DNA from: Solea solea
Lineage: Eukaryota; Chordata; Actinopteri; Pleuronectiformes; Soleidae
Reading direction: 5' to 3'
NCBI RefSeq assembly: GCF_958295425.1
Contig: NC_081145.1
Span: 14,227,443 to 14,291,442 of the forward strand
DNA length: 64,000 bases
Shown: one piece after another, positions 13,101-37,900 of the stretch
Position numbering within the stretch: the first letter of the stretch is position 1
How the letters are laid out: every line of letters begins with the position of its first letter
The notes under the pieces: model-generated
The model's database searches: none
The model's input: the letters and a program-made list of their open reading frames with translations, nothing else
What the model was told of the DNA's origin: nothing
Made by a program: the position numbers and the translations under genes

Positions 13101-16100
13101 TTTTTGACGGATTTTGGACGACATGCTATACTATGACTTTTTTGACCAATTTTGGATGACATACTATACTATGACGTTTTCGACCGATTGTGGACGACAT
13201 ACTATACTATGACTTTTTTGACCGATTTTGGACGACATACTATACTATGCCGCTTTTGACCGATTTTGGAAGACATACTATAATATGACTTTTTTGACCG
13301 ATTTTCGACGACATACTATACTATGACTTTTTTGACCGATTTTGGACGACATTTTATACTATGACGTTTTTGACTGAATTTGGATGACATACTATACTAT
13401 GACTTTTTTGACCGATTTTGGACGACATTTTATACTATGACGTTTTTGACCGATTTTGGATGACATACTATACTATGACGTTTTTGACCGATTTCGAACG
13501 ACATACTATACTATGCCGCTTTTGACAGATTTTGGACGACATACTATACTATGACATTTTTGATAGATTTTGGACGACATACTATACAATGACTTTTTTG
13601 TCACATTTTTGACGACATACTATACTACAACATTTTTGACGGATTTTGGACGACATACGATACTATGACTTTTTTGACGGGTTTTGGATGACATACTATA
13701 TACTATGACATTTTTGACCGATTTTGGACGACATACTATACTATGACATTTTTGACTGATTTTGGGCGACATATTATACTATGACTTTTTTGACGGATTT
13801 TGGACGACATACTATACTATGACATTTTTGACCGATTTTGGACGACATGCTATACAATGACTTTTTTGTCACGTTTTTGACAACATACTGTACTACAACA
13901 TTTTTGACGGATTTTGGACGACATACAATACTATGACTTTTTTGACGGATTTTGGATGACATACTATACTATGACATTTTTGACAGATTTTGGACGACAT
14001 ACTATACTATGACATTTTTGACCGATTTTGGACGACATGCTATACTATGACATTTTTGACCGATTTTGGACGACATACTATAATATGACTTTTTTGACCG
14101 ATTTTGGACGACATACTATACTATGACTTTTTTGACCGATTTTGGACGACATACTATACTATGACGTTTTTGACCGATTTTGGACAACATACTATACTAT
14201 GACATTTTTGACCGATTTTGGACGACATGCTATACAATGACTTTTTTGTCACGTTTTTGACGACATACTATACTACAACATTTTTGACGGATTTTGGACG
14301 ACATACGATACTATGACTTTTTTGACGGGTTTTGGATGACATACTATACTATGACATTTTTGACCGATTTTGGACGACATGCTATACAATGACTTTTTTG
14401 ACCGATTTTGGACGACATACTATACTATGACATTTTTGACTGATTTTGGGCGACATACTATACTATGACTTTTTTGACGGATTTTGGACGACATACTATA
14501 CTATGACATTTTTGACCGATGTTGGACGACATGCTATACAATGACTTTTTTGTCACGTTTTTGAAGACATACTATACTACAACATTTTTGACGGATTTTG
14601 AACGACATACGATACTATGACTTTTATGACGGATTTTGGATGACATACTATACAATGACATTTTTGACTGATTTTGGGTAACATACTATACTATGACTTT
14701 TTTGTCACGTTTTTGACGACATACTATACTACAACTTTTTTGACGGATTTTGGACGACATACTATACTATGACTTTTTTGACATATTTTGGACGACATAC
14801 TATACCATGACTTTTTTGACTGAATTTGGAAGACATACTATACTATGACTTTTTTGACCGATTTTGGACGACATACTATATATACTATGACGTTTTTGAC
14901 CGATTTTGGACGACATGCTATACAATGACTTTTTTGACGGATTTTGGACGACATACTATACTATGACTTTTTTGTCACGTTTTTGACGACATACTATACT
15001 ACAACTTTTTTGACGGATTTTGGACGACATACTATACTATGACATTTTTGACCGATTTTGGACGACATGCTAAACTATGACTTTTTTGTCACGTTTTTGA
15101 CGACATACTATACTACAACTTTTTGACGGATTTTGGACGACATACGATACTATGACTTTTTTGACGGATTTTGGACGACATACTATACTATGACGTTTTT
15201 GACCGATTTTGGACGACATACTATTCTATGACGTTTTTGACCGATTTTGGACGACATACTATACTATGACGTTTTTGACCGATTTCGAACGACATACTAT
15301 ACTATGCCGCTTTTGACAGATTTTGGACGACATACTATACTATGACTTTTTTGACTGAATTTGGATGACATACTATACTATGACGTTTTTGACCGAATTC
15401 TGACGACATACTATACTATGACTTTTTGTCAAATTTTGGAAGACATACTATACTATGACTTTTTGGAGTGATTTTGGACAACATACTATACTATGACTTT
15501 TTTCTGTCCCCTCTCCACCCAAATAAAATTAATCTTGAGCATAAAATGAAGATAATAACACGTATATAAAAAATATTTTTTACAGATTTACAATGCATAT
15601 AAAGCTAAAAGAATGATAGTTTGTTGCATTTATGAACTGTAACCCTGGGAACACAGAGCATTTCGGCTGCTTTTTTTTTCATTACTATGTTTAAACATAC
15701 AGTATATACAGAGGTATAAGAATGTGCAGTGCAGTGTGTCTTACATCCTTTTTCCAGCACAACCTAGGCAATCCGATGAAACATTTGTTTTAATTTTCAC
15801 CAACTATATAAACACACCTGAGCAAAAAAAGCATTCAAAATGTTAAAAATCTGAACAATTTGGAAATATGTCACAGTTCAAAGTTCACTTGGCTCACTTG
15901 GTCTATTTTATGACTTCTGCACAATTATTGCCACTTTATATCACTATTAACAATGTGATATGAAATGAATCATAAATTGACTCAACAACGCATAAGAAGA
16001 CGGAACAAAACACATTATTTAAAGCCTGACTATGTGGCCTATAAACACCCAGGATGTCCAGATAAGGAGTGGTGTATTATTGTCACAGCAATTTACCATC

Positions 16101-16315
16101 TGCAGCACAGATCTGTGTTGTATGAGCACTAAGGTTTTACACACCTGCCTTAAATTGTGCTGTCCTGTGGTTGTGAATCATATTTTTTATGGCCTGTATG
16201 TCACCAGATAGGACCTTTGCAGATCTGAGTTGTTTTTACAGACAATCCCATATCCACGTGAGTGCCAGGAACACTGCCAGCCTTAAAAAAAACAACAATT
16301 GATTCAGTGCATTGA

Positions 16316-16331
16316 CCACTAGGTGGCAGTG
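16316..16331 (+). promoter_or_regulatory. Candidate CTCF binding motif
   Basis: CCACTAGGTGGCAGTG matches the vertebrate CTCF core (CCASYAGRKGGCR) at every defined position, in forward orientation. It lies about 0.8 kb from the edge of the satellite array. A motif match is not proof of binding, and such motifs are also spread by repeats. Confidence 0.5.
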
Positions 16332-17597
16332 CTATAAAAGTAAAAGCATCTCACCTCAGTGTCACTGCATTCTCAGTTTCCATGCAATTAAATCAATTCA
16401 AATACCCTGAGATAGTGAGTCATTACTATTGCTGCAGAAATATCTTTAGATATTTAATAATGTTGATCCAGTATCACTGAGCTCCCTGGAGCACGGGCTT
16501 ATTATTCTGGACGTTACCACAGCCAGTCATTGGCATGACTTACAGTAAAACATTGTACCTGTCTCATGGCATATCACAGTCTGACATGCTTCACAGACGT
16601 CTGTATCTCTGCTAATGAAGGACACGGGTTTCATCTTACACACACTCACGTAGTGTTTCTGACAGCACACCTTATTTGTCCTTGTGAACACTCGGGGTCA
16701 TTTCACTGTAAGTCTGCTGGAATCTCATGATCCCAATAACTCGCTGCTCCGACCACACATTTGATCCCAACATACCAGCAGTGACTCACATGAGATGCTT
16801 CAGACGCAGCATTGATGACTGGAAGGCCCGTCACTTCACTCTCTATACCGACGACAAAAAGACAAAGAGATCATATTTCAGTGAGACGTCATGGCTGAAA
16901 TATTCACAGTCCCCTGCCTGGAGATAGACTCCATCAAACCTGAATACAGGCGAGTGACAGTGATCTGATCTCATGCCAGTAATGCATGTGTTGTCATTTA
17001 ACAGAAACAGACTACTGTACATGTAAGTGTGCACGAAAGAGTCACGGCTCAGTGTGTGTCTGTGCTCACATAAGGACTTGAGAATCCATCGGTGTGATAT
17101 TATCGGTTTTAATCTGTTTTTGTTTATGCACATTTTGAATGACTGGTGTGTTTTGCTTATGTCAGTCTCTCCCTGCTTCTCCCTTTCCCCTTCACACTGC
17201 TCGTCTGCACCTCATTTGGAATCAACACACCTGCTCACCATCGAGCCATCACCACTGCAGAAAAGGTTTAACAGTCTGTTTGAAGTCAACATCCAGTGAG
17301 CAATTCCCTCTTTTGAGCAGTTTTTCCTCAGCCTGAACTGATATTCTTCCCCTCTTTCCCTGCCTACTGAGTCTGCACAGATGCTGGAATATGAAAAAAT
17401 ATTTATAACATTTCACATTTTAACCTTATACCCTGTTATTACTACGATTATCTCATCAGGACCAATTCCCAGCCTGCTGATTCAGTCACTATGGAGGAGC
17501 TTTTTTTTTTGTTGCCCCTGCTCTATCCTGTTTTTGCCAGTGCTGTGATTTTCAAATGATATTTATCAGACAGGAGGAATCAAACACATACTTAACA

Positions 17598-18234
17598 TTA
17601 AAGGGACAGTTCAGGTTTCTGCAGGTTCAGCATTGACTTTGCCTTCGCAATGCCATGGCCAAGATCCACAGCCTGGAATGCAGACACTCACTCTCCACTG
17701 AAAACGTGGCTGGTCAGCAGGGACACAAGGAAATACAGATATTAGCACATGATTCATCCAATAAAATCTACACTTGCTTAAATCTACGATATTGTAACAT
17801 GTGTCCCACTTCATCTCGGTTTTTGAAAGCCTTTCCTATCTGCAAAAGTGAAGTTTATGTTGCTTTGTAAACAAGCTCACTGCCCTAAAATAAGAATTTA
17901 TAGCTTGTATACGCTCATTTGGCATGTATGTAAATAAGTATGCATCTCTTAGATTAATCCAAAATGAAGGACGGACACTGAACTTGCAAAATAACACATT
18001 TTATATACTGAATTCCTGTGTGCTGTGTCAGTGCAGTGGGAGTGGTTTACAAACAGACCCAAAACCTAAAGTTTCCATTTGCAAAGGTTACTCATGACAG
18101 TAAGTATAGCCTATGGGATCAAGTTATTTAACTGTATATTTTATAAGGTGATCCCTTTCATAACAGCCATGTTTTCCATCAAGAGTGAGCGCCCACGTGT
18201 CAGTACCTCAAAAAAGGGTGAACTATCACTTTAA
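17598..18234. mobile_element. MITE-like DNA element with 16-bp terminal inverted repeats
   Basis: The left end TTAAAGGGACAGTTCA and the complement of the right end, TTAAAGTGATAGTTCA, match at 14 of 16 positions and bound a 637-bp segment without a coding frame. Such ends are widespread in non-autonomous DNA transposons of fish. The TTAA at each tip may be part of the target site. Superfamily is not assigned. Confidence 0.6.
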
Positions 18235-20326
18235 AGGTCAGCTTGTCTTGGCCTTTAATGCTTTAACATATTGTTCAATTGTTCGCAGGCTTTTCTTCTG
18301 ACCCACTTGTTGATTATGGCTCCTTTCTCGCTGTCTGTGTGGAATTGGCCTAGATAGTGTCACTGCCAGAAAAGTATTTAGTTCAGGTCACATCATCCCT
18401 CTAATCTCTTTCAACCCAACTGGGTCCAAACAACATCACTGTTGTGAGACCAAATATTTGAACAGTGTCCAGAATAAAAACTGGTAGAAGTGTACTGTTA
18501 CACATTTGGTGTCCAGTAATGTTCAGAGAATCAATAATGTGTTTGCAGCCAAGTTCCACTGACATATGTAAGAACAGCCAATGTCCACAGCATGTTCTTA
18601 GTCTCATGGTGTAGATCATAACTCACTGAGAGCAGAATCACGGGTAATAATAATATCGCCGATTACAATAGAGACCAGTATTTAAGTTTCTTACATTAAA
18701 ATGACTCTATTGCATTTAAAAAAATACAAAGACTCAAACAAAGTCATGTTCATTAATTTATTACACCAAAGCAAAATTTACAATACATACAATTAAACAG
18801 AAATAAGGGTTTGTGTGGTGGAAATAGGACTGAACTTAAGACATTTGGCTTACAGTGATGTGTATTTATTTACACCATAAATATTTTTCAAGAATATCAA
18901 GAAGACGCATATCCATCAAAAATATTCAACATCGGAATTTGCAGCACGTAAAGTATTTATAAACATTTTTTCATTTGTTTCCTCTTTTTTTTTTAACTAT
19001 AGATGTCATAAAATGAGCAACTTCCCCATTTGACAGGATTTTTTACTGAAATCCAAATATCTCCTATAATCAAATCAATACACAGTTAGCTTTGTATGGA
19101 AGAGTTGCAGGGAATCATTGTTGATGTGGAAACTAACAATAAACAGTGTGTTTACACAGACATGGCTGTACTGTAAGCACAACTAAACCCTTTCATTTGT
19201 CAACCCTGTGGACAGTTCACCTCTTTTAGATTCTCACACACTTACACCAACAACACAAAGAAAAGAATTGAACTGCGTCTCAATGCTCGGACGTTTAAAC
19301 AGCGGCGGAGGAACTTGTAAGACTGACCTCGTTAGGGGAAGCTGCCGATGTTCATGTGTATGTGTTAACGCTGACTTCTCGCTTCTCTGACATAACAATA
19401 ATTGGTTGTCATTTGAATTTAGAAGTGTAACATCTGCTTTTTAATGGGTGAAAATGTCAAACAAAGTTGCCTTGACCAATAAAAAAAAAAAATGTTGCAT
19501 AACCTGCCATTGTTTAGGCCGATTCTGTGACTGGCTCTTTATGAGAATGTCCACTGCATAGTGAGCATGAGAAACACGCCGAGTCACTGTGCTGCAACCG
19601 GAAAACATCACCCGAACATGTTCAGTGTGCTGTTTGTCACTTTCAGGAAGTGCTGCTTCTCTTTCTGGTCCTCGGTCTTCTCTTCAGGATGTCTTCTTCC
19701 TGGTCACTTTCACAATCTCTCTGAAAGAAAATATATATATATAAAAATATAACTAGTGTTTGAATTCAGAAACAGCTGTTGTTATTGTGGTCAATGATAT
19801 ATGATCTATGGAGAGAATTGAGAACATTTAAGGATTCACATATTGTTCTTTTGTGTTTTCTGCTTAAACTAGTGGTGAGATCCACTGCATTACAGAAAAT
19901 GTAGTAGAGTGGTATGAAAATATTCAGTATGCGACTAAAAAACATCTGCTGTAATTTAAAAGAAGAGGCATTTTCTTTCTTTCTTACTTTCTTTCTTTGT
20001 TTCTTCTTTGCCAATTGAAAGTAACTGAGTGTATCAACTAGCATCATTATGCCTCGTTTGTCACAAACACCTTGTGCTATCGTGGGCGAGTGTGATTTTC
20101 CACAAGAAGTAACAAGCTGAATAGTTGTCAGCAGCTGAACGGTTGAGGTTCAGGTGTCAGAATAAAACTGAACTATAGATTAGAAAAGACATATTCAGGA
20201 AGGATACACATTTCAAGTTTGTTACAGCAACAGTTCATGCAGTTCAGGAATGCTGTTCACTGTTTGCTATGGTGTAAAGATTGACAGACTTTTTCCCCTT
20301 CAGCTTCTCCCTCTATAGGAGTCACG

Positions 20327-32188
<11,862 letters not shown>

Positions 32189-33703
32189 TGATGTGCTTTG
32201 TCTCCTTGATAAACACCACTTCAGTCTGGTCTGGTCAGCAAACCGTCTTCCTTTTCACCCACAATCTAGCCCTGTGCATAGACACCCAGGTTAATTTCTG
32301 ACAGGAGTGATTAAGATTTGAACTACATGTTGCAGCTTGCTGTGGAGCATTCCATTTCAGAGCTGTGCCTACTTTCCCCTTTCTGTTTAGAAATACAAAA
32401 AAGTGCACTTGATCTGTTTTTTTTTTACTGATCCAAACACTTAGTGAGAACAAATTACAAACCAGTGCCAGACTGGGTGGTATAACAGTGTTAAGTTCTT
32501 GTGATTATGCAAAAGATTACAGATAAATGGGGGTAATTGGGGCAATGTATCCATTGTGAAACATTGTGTTTGGCTGAAAGAGAGCGACAATAACAACTGC
32601 ATGGACTTTGTTTCAATAATAGGAATGTCGAATTAAAATGCAAAAACACACATTTCACAACCATAAACTTCACATAAAGTAAGTTGCAACAAAGTGACAG
32701 CAGCTTAAATGTTACCTTGGTGCTCGTCAGATGCAGGGCTGGTGATAAACTAGCATCTGGTCCCACGTCTCCTACAGCTGCTCTGCTCCGCTCATGAACA
32801 CAGTCCAGTCACAAAGCTGCTTCTCTGCCGTCTCTGTTGTTTTCTGTCCCTTGCAGCAGCACCATCAGGCTTTTGAGTCTGCACAAGCCCCGCCCCCCCC
32901 ACCCCTGATGGCTCCACTGTGGAACTGAAGAATGAGAGATGCAGGCTATGAATAAAGATGACTCCAGCATCTGCTGTCTGCTGTGTGGGGCACAGAGTTA
33001 GCCGTTAACCTAAGGTTGAGACACAACTTTCTGTCAGACAAAGTTTATTGAATTTGTCCTTCAACTGGTATTACACAAAAGTATAGTGGCGTATGCTTGT
33101 TTTTGTAACATACAAGCTTGGAAAACAAAGTGAAGTGCCAAATAATATTGTGAAATCATCCTTTTTGTGCAATACGGTGCTGAGAAAAAGCAAAAGAAAT
33201 AAAAAGACAAGAAAATGACTAAATGAAATGGATGCAAATAAATCTTAGAACAAAACTATGTGTATAACATGAGTGGACCGAAGGGGGAGAAAAAAAAGTT
33301 TGTTTCTTTAACTGTGAATTGTTTCAGAGAGACCTGCTCTCATGAGGAAATAAAAAAGACTTAAGACTTTACATTCTATCACAATAACAATTGCACTCAA
33401 GTCATTTGTTCACAGGTTTGATCGGTGAGACAAAGATTGCATGCACAATTATTTTGCCGACCACATCTCTGTGAATCATATGGGAAATGAAGCAGAGAAC
33501 GCTGTAACGAGTTGTAAACAATACCTCATCACGCAAAAGAAAATGAAGAAAAACCATCCTCCCACTTACAAACAGCATAAGTGCTAAACCATGTAAAAAG
33601 GCTTTTTTATGTGTGTTTTGTTTGTCACACAGGAAATGTAGAGAATAAAGCCACGGCACTGAGGAGAAAACCGTCACGTGTTAGTACCTTAAATGTTTCT
33701 CTG
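32189..33703. other. Region 5' of dapk2 coding start, up to the gap
   Basis: No exon of either neighbour was recognised. A GC-rich pyrimidine block, GCCCCGCCCCCCCCACCCC at 32887-32905, resembles Sp1/KLF sites and could belong to the dapk2 promoter, about 0.7 kb upstream of the first coding exon. The dapk2 transcription start is not determined. Confidence 0.4.
32887..32905 (-). promoter_or_regulatory. GC-box cluster, candidate dapk2 promoter element
   Basis: Two overlapping C-rich boxes (CCCCGCCCC and CCCCACCCC) sit in otherwise AT-rich DNA upstream of dapk2. This is only a composition-based suggestion. Confidence 0.3.
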
Positions 33704-33903
33704 NNNNNNNNNNNNNNNNNNNNNNNNNNNNNNNNNNNNNNNNNNNNNNNNNNNNNNNNNNNNNNNNNNNNNNNNNNNNNNNNNNNNNNNNNNNNNNNNN
33801 NNNNNNNNNNNNNNNNNNNNNNNNNNNNNNNNNNNNNNNNNNNNNNNNNNNNNNNNNNNNNNNNNNNNNNNNNNNNNNNNNNNNNNNNNNNNNNNNNNNN
33901 NNN
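33704..33903. other. Assembly gap (200 N)
   Basis: Exactly 200 undetermined bases, a round number suggesting a fixed-size or estimated gap. It lies between the dapk2 5' side and the truncated 3' side of tbc1d2b. The real distance, and the missing tbc1d2b end, are unknown. Confidence 0.98.
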
Positions 33904-34915
33904 CACCAAAGTTTACAAATCTCCTGTAACACAGAGCTTTGCATCATCCTTTGTATTTGAATATTTCCTGACGTTGCTATTGTGAGACACTCTCAGTGTT
34001 CCGACTGCTGTTGTCAGTTATTTACGACATTGTAAACGACTGACAGCAGCCACTGTGAAAAGGTCCTGGTCGGGAAATGATGAAGCGACTGACGGCGTGA
34101 TGAGTTCCACTGAGCTTCCTCAGTTTCAGAGTGCATGCTGGTTTACGGTCACACTGTCCTGACTTACATGAACTAAACCAGAGCCATTGTTAATGTGACC
34201 AGTGACATCGGGGCTTTCCTTCCTAATACATGTGGCAGAATGGCTGCTGTACAAAGTGCCAAAAACAGAACTAGAGGAGAATGAACATTGTACTTACCCA
34301 TATTAATCAGGTGGGAGCAAAAACATGGGTCAAAATGTATAAAAAAGTTGCCTTTTTTTCTTTTTTTCTGGGCTTACTTGAGTTGAAGACTTTTCATTGT
34401 TTGGTTCTGTCGCCACCAAGTGGACAAACAGGAGAGTGTCACAAACTTGGTGGTTAAACTTGTTTTGTTTAACAATCTAACAAACGACTCACACTTTTCA
34501 TCAGACACAGCAAGATTAGAATGTGGTGTTTGTGTCAACCTGGCAAAATAAACAGTCACTTGGTTTTATTTTGATTTCCTTTTACAAAGAAAAGGATTTG
34601 TCTTAAAGTTTCTAAATCTGAAGCCAGAGATTTATGGCAGGACAACCTGTACCTCATAAAACCAAACAACAAAGAAAAGCTATGCAGCTGTCGAACTGGG
34701 TTATACTTTCATGTTGGTCCTTCACAACAACACACGTGCATTTGTACTACTGTTGTAAAGACAACATTAAGGTCTGAGTTAACACATACAACTTAAAGTC
34801 AGTTTTTCAGTTTCCTTCAGTTATCTTTACTCAAAGAACATTTAGTCAAAGGCTTAAGATTGAAACTAACCCTAAATTAAAGAGACACACTTTCACTTTC
34901 TCTTCCGTGTCTCAC
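33904..34915. other. Between gap and last visible tbc1d2b exon
   Basis: About 1 kb without an exon. I looked on the minus strand for the conserved post-TBC block expected after FEGPK (family words IFRFALALFKY, YLRYFTRT, LNPFPLRQ) and did not find it. The sequence is presumably an intron of tbc1d2b. Confidence 0.6.
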
Positions 34916-37900
34916 CTTTGGGCCTTCGAACAGAAAGGCGTCCCAGATCTTGAAGAGAATGTCACTCACTACGCTGTCCACAAACACCACCAGGAACCAG
35001 TTGAAGGTGATGAGGGAGAAGTCGACCTTGTACTGCTCAAAGTGGGCATGGAGCCGGGGCAGCTTCTCGCACATCAGGTCCTTGAACACGCGCTGGTCAA
35101 CCTGCACAGACGGGCGCGGGGAGCACAGACAGAAAGCATGTGAAACCATCCAGCAGCCAGAGAGACACAATAAACAGTGCTGCATTCCTGCTCCGGTGAG
35201 TCAAGCCTCACGTGTCCCTGTGTCAGCAGCCAGTATTACAATCTAACCTGCGAGCCAAGCAGAGTCTTGGTGTAATAGTCTCTTGGCATGAACACTTCCA
35301 CTATGGCTACAAGAGTCCAGAAGGCATCCTCTTGGTCCAGATACAGCAAGGCGATGGCAGCCAGTCTGAAGAAACCATACGCAAATCCAAATGAATTATT
35401 TCAAGTCATTAAAAGAACGAAGTGGAAGAATAAAGCAAATCACCCAGTACCTGTTCAGTCCCTGACAGTAGCCGATATCCGGATTCCTCCAGGAGAATGC
35501 CATCAGGACGTTCCTGAGGGTCTGGATGCCGCCTGCACTTGGAGAAGCATAGTGCTTGTTGTTTGGCAAAGTGCGCAGCAGGTCCAGCTCGATCTGCTTC
35601 GAAGCAGGGTTGGGTTTATCCCGGGCCACATTCAGTAAGGTCTCGTAATAGTCTGCTGCCAAATGGTCCCGGAACTTTTTGACATGGAAGGAGACACACC
35701 AGCGCCACACCTGGGACCGGTGCTCGTGGGGAACACCGCAGCGAATCAGGGATTTGAGCTCAGGGGAGCGCACCAGGTCTCTGTTCATGGTGCCGGCCAG
35801 ATAGTTCTCCCACTTCACTCCAACGGACACCTCCTGATTTGTCATGGACAAGGACTTGAGCTCCAAGGCTCTCACCTTTGCAACCAGCTTCTCCTCCTCC
35901 TCCTCCTCTTCAGGCACCGTCTTGAAGCCAAACACGTCATACTCGCTGTCGTCAAATCGAAACAGAGACAAATGTTAAATCATCATTGAAGTTCAATTCC
36001 TGGCAAACGCTCTTCGAGGTTTTCCCCCCTACCTGACAGTGTTTGGTTTGAAGATGGGATGTTCTTGCTGTTCAGAGCCCTCTGCCTGCAGGGCATCCTC
36101 CAATAATCTGGAAATGACGTCATGGGCAGGATTCTGCTCTGAGGATGAACAGACTGGGTTTTTCACTTCCTGAAGCAGCACCAGATATTTACTCTCCACC
36201 TGACACAACTTGGCCTCCAGCGCGATACACTGCAGAAGGAAAAACATAGAAAGGCTTACGTCAAGGTTTCAGCTTGTGTTACATTTTCCCTGTTTTGCAG
36301 TTTAGGACATCAGCTCAGTTCAGTGCTGGACTTCCTCCCTACACTTGACGCAGACTTCCTTTTTTCTATGAACAGAGAAATGTATCACGAACGTCCAAAC
36401 ACAAGACCGTACCTTTGCTTCCAAAGCCTTTTCTCTACTCTCTGCATTTCTGCGCAATACTGTCAGCTCCAGGATCTCTTTGTTCAAGAACTTGTTTTGA
36501 GATTTGTAGCCTTGGAGACTGTCCTGAAAATGACAAAAAAAACACAAAACAGTCTGATTAATCAGTGGAAATTTAACCACAGCACAAACACAACACAAAC
36601 AGTCCCCGCGCTTACAATCACACTCACTGGGCCTTTTGCAGAGCAGTCACTTTGAAAGGTCACAGTAGTAAAAAATCAAATGAATGATGTCCGAGTTCCA
36701 TTTCTCTTTCTCAGTTTCATGCATGCTGGTTTACTGTCAAAAATGGAAATGGAAAACGAAACAATGACCTGTGCTTTTCTTTCTAAAACATTGTGAAATG
36801 GCTGCTATGCAAAGGACTTATCAGCAGCTTTCTCGTCTGTATCAACTCTCGCCTTCCTCTTCACCTTGAGGATGTCCAGCTCCTGCTGCTCTTTGTTGGG
36901 AGACAGTGAACTGGTGTCACTGGCACTCCTGTCGTCCTCAGAGCTCTCCTGCGAAAGCTTCATGATGACTTCATCTTTAGCCTGGATGGTCTCCATCAGC
37001 ATCCCCAGCTGGTCATTCATTTCCCCCACTTTAATCTTCAAGCCTTTTAGCTCCTGTTGCAGGCTCTCCTTCTCTAAGGCGAGGCGCTCCATGTGGCCAC
37101 ACAGCGACTGGATCTGTCCGTCTCTTTCTTGAAGCAGGCTCTCCAGCTGGGTGATTTCTTCCTGGGTTACCGTGGGAGTCTGAGTCTGGTCTGTGGCTGC
37201 AGAGGCATCAGGAGCTGGGGCCGGACATCGCGCTGTTGGCCTGTCGCACTGAGACGTCCTTAGAGTTTGCTGAAGAAGTCTCACCAGCTCCTGGTTAACA
37301 AAGAGAATCGGTTTGGTTAAAACATTCTCATTAATTTGTCTTTTAAAATAAAGTTGCCTTGCTCCCAGAGGTCATGCATTTGTTGATTTTTGTTGTATAA
37401 ACTAGAGCTAGAACTAACGATTATTTTCATAATCGATTAATCTGTCAATTATTTTCTCGATTAATCGATTTTGGTCCATAAAATATCAGAAAACCTTAAA
37501 AAAATTTGAAATGTCTTGTTTTGTCCACAAAAAAAAATGATTCACTTTTAATGATTTCTTTGTTATCCAGAGCAAAGAAATTAAGAAAATATTCACATTT
37601 AAGAAGAAAAAAGCTTCAAACCGATTAATCAATTATCAAAATAGTAGATTCATTTAGTAATCGATCAATCATTTCAGCTCTAGTATAAACATATTGATTA
37701 AATAAGGACAGGTATACATCTTGGGCAGGACACTGAAGCCTAAATGACTGCTGATGGTGTGTGGTGTGGACGGGCTAAATACACAGTATAGCAGCACTGT
37801 ATGAATATGTGTGCATGGGTGAAGAAGCAACTCAAGCTGTCACTAAGACTGAAACAGTGCTATACTGTGTATATGTAGTTTATTAACGTACAGTATGACT

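Larger units (their letters stand above)
1406..15503. repeat. Tandem satellite array, ~38-bp monomer, about 14 kb
   Basis: The whole stretch is built of units of about 38 bp. Each carries GACGACATACTATACTATG, then a run of five or six T, then GACCGATTTTGG or a variant. A second monomer class replaces the latter half with TTTTTTGTCACGTTTTTGAC and ends in CTACAAC. About 370 unit-lengths fit the span. Point variants (ATGCTATAC, ATACGATAC, CCGCTTTTGA, TTTTTTGGTGATTTTGG) recur in the same order, so groups of units have been copied as blocks. Spacings of the marker ATCACATTTTGG at 4285, 6716, 7629 and 8352 are 2431, 913 and 723 bp, close to 64, 24 and 19 monomers. Short open frames inside translate to repetitive Tyr/Asp/Phe-rich peptides and are artefacts. 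The array ends abruptly on both sides in unique sequence. Confidence 0.97.
15504..20326. other. Intergenic region between satellite and dapk2
   Basis: About 4.8 kb is without a supportable exon. It holds a CTCF-type motif (16316-16331) and a MITE-like element (17598-18234). The part next to 20327 may include the 3' untranslated region of dapk2. AT-rich sequence with minus-strand AATAAA words near 18758 and 18848 is compatible with a poly(A) region but proves nothing. Open frames of 60-96 codons here lack family similarity. Confidence 0.55.

Noticed and set aside
13774..13962. Minus-strand open frame with repeated KKSLYSMSSK-like phrases
   Set aside because: Direct translation of the satellite; not a gene.
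33581..33985. Open frames spanning the N gap
   Set aside because: Most of the frame is undetermined sequence; the flanks are not coding-like.
34413..34427. A third CTCF-type site (complement CCACTTGGTGGCGAC)
   Set aside because: It departs from the core at an informative position and nothing else supports it.
34907..35246. Plus-strand open frames over tbc1d2b exons
   Set aside because: Antisense shadows of the well-conserved TBC exon on the minus strand.
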